This document shows positions 5,502-5,627 of a stretch of 5,627 nt of DNA, piece by piece (the first letter of the stretch is position 1; the number at the start of each line of letters is the position of its first letter). A program made the position numbers and the translations under genes. The DNA comes from Clostridiales bacterium (GTDB taxonomy: Bacteria > Bacillota > Clostridia > Oscillospirales > Acutalibacteraceae). The stretch spans positions 4,483 through 10,109 of the forward strand of contig JAHZIE010000038.1 of assembly GCA_019419895.1 (NCBI GenBank), given 5' to 3'. The notes under the pieces were generated by a model that ran no database searches, was not told the origin of the DNA, and worked only from the letters and a program-made list of their open reading frames with translations.

Positions 5502-5627
5502 CCGCTCCCACAGGTTTGGAAAATATTTTTATAAAATCCGGCTTAAAATTACAAATCCCATTCTTTTTTCTCCTCCTTTCTGGCCCTAAGCACGAGTGGA
5601 AATCCCCAGTCCTTTCAGATTTATTAC
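5502..5627 (-). other. Region upstream of the promoter without a convincing gene
   Basis: No recognisable coding sequence is seen on either strand. On the minus strand one frame is open from the edge for 13 codons to a TAG at 5588-5586. It could be the tail of an upstream gene but is too short to identify. A 10-codon ORF, M-G-F-V-I-L-S-R-I-L (5561-5529), has AGGAGG at 5572-5577, 10 nt before its ATG. It lies upstream of the promoter, so it would not be on the cbiD transcript from that promoter. The rest is A/T-rich. I see no terminator and no cobalamin riboswitch core here. Confidence 0.5.

Noticed and set aside
5383..5511. N-terminal extension of cbiD from a GTG at 5511, giving 386 residues
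   Set aside because: The extension contains the full consensus promoter and the leader hairpins, has no CbiD family similarity that I recognise, and the GYTTG motif would sit about 58 residues from the start instead of near the N-terminus.
5529..5561. Ten-codon leader peptide with a strong AGGAGG site
   Set aside because: It lies upstream of the promoter rather than in the cbiD leader, is very short, and has no regulatory codon pattern. Chance is the best explanation unless a more distal promoter is used.
5502..5627. Cobalamin riboswitch upstream of the operon
   Set aside because: I looked for the conserved core and B12-box-like sequence on the minus strand between the edge and cbiD and saw none. 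The leader after the promoter is also too short. One could exist further upstream outside the window.

Overview
This window is a segment of an anaerobic (early cobalt insertion) cobalamin biosynthesis operon, with every gene on the minus strand. In transcription order (right to left) it holds cbiD, cbiL, cbiF, cbiG, hemA, cbiH (cobJ family) and the first codons of cbiJ, which runs off the left edge. CbiD plus a stand-alone CbiG indicates the anaerobic route. Purine-rich AAGGAG/AGGAGG ribosome sites, tight packing, mixed ATG/GTG/TTG starts and roughly 50 percent GC suggest a Gram-positive Firmicute, probably a clostridium or Lachnospiraceae-like anaerobe. That taxonomic call is inference.

Layout. 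Positions 5502-5627 hold no convincing gene. A consensus sigma-70-type promoter (TTGACA, 17 bp, TATAAT) lies at 5473-5501. It is followed by a leader of about 84 nt that can fold into two mutually exclusive hairpins. cbiD starts at the ATG at 5382 and stops at 4351, but its conserved C-terminal tail continues in the -1 frame to 4262, so cbiD appears frameshifted. cbiL follows 13 nt after the end of that tail. From cbiL on every junction overlaps: 8 nt for cbiL/cbiF, then four successive 4-nt NTGA overlaps (cbiF/cbiG, cbiG/hemA, hemA/cbiH, cbiH/cbiJ).

How the genes work together. HemA supplies glutamate-1-semialdehyde, the first committed intermediate of tetrapyrrole synthesis. CbiL methylates cobalt-factor II at C20. 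CbiH methylates C17 and contracts the ring. CbiF methylates C11. CbiG opens the lactone and releases the two-carbon fragment. CbiD methylates C1. CbiJ reduces cobalt-precorrin-6A. CbiE/CbiT, CbiC, CbiA and the cobalt chelatase are not in the window.

Most worth a second look: the cbiD frameshift with an A7 run just upstream of the premature stop, the alternative-hairpin leader behind a near-perfect promoter, the short HemA lacking most of the usual dimerisation domain, and the ambiguous cbiJ start. I did not find a new kind of system. This is a recognisable pathway with some unusual details.
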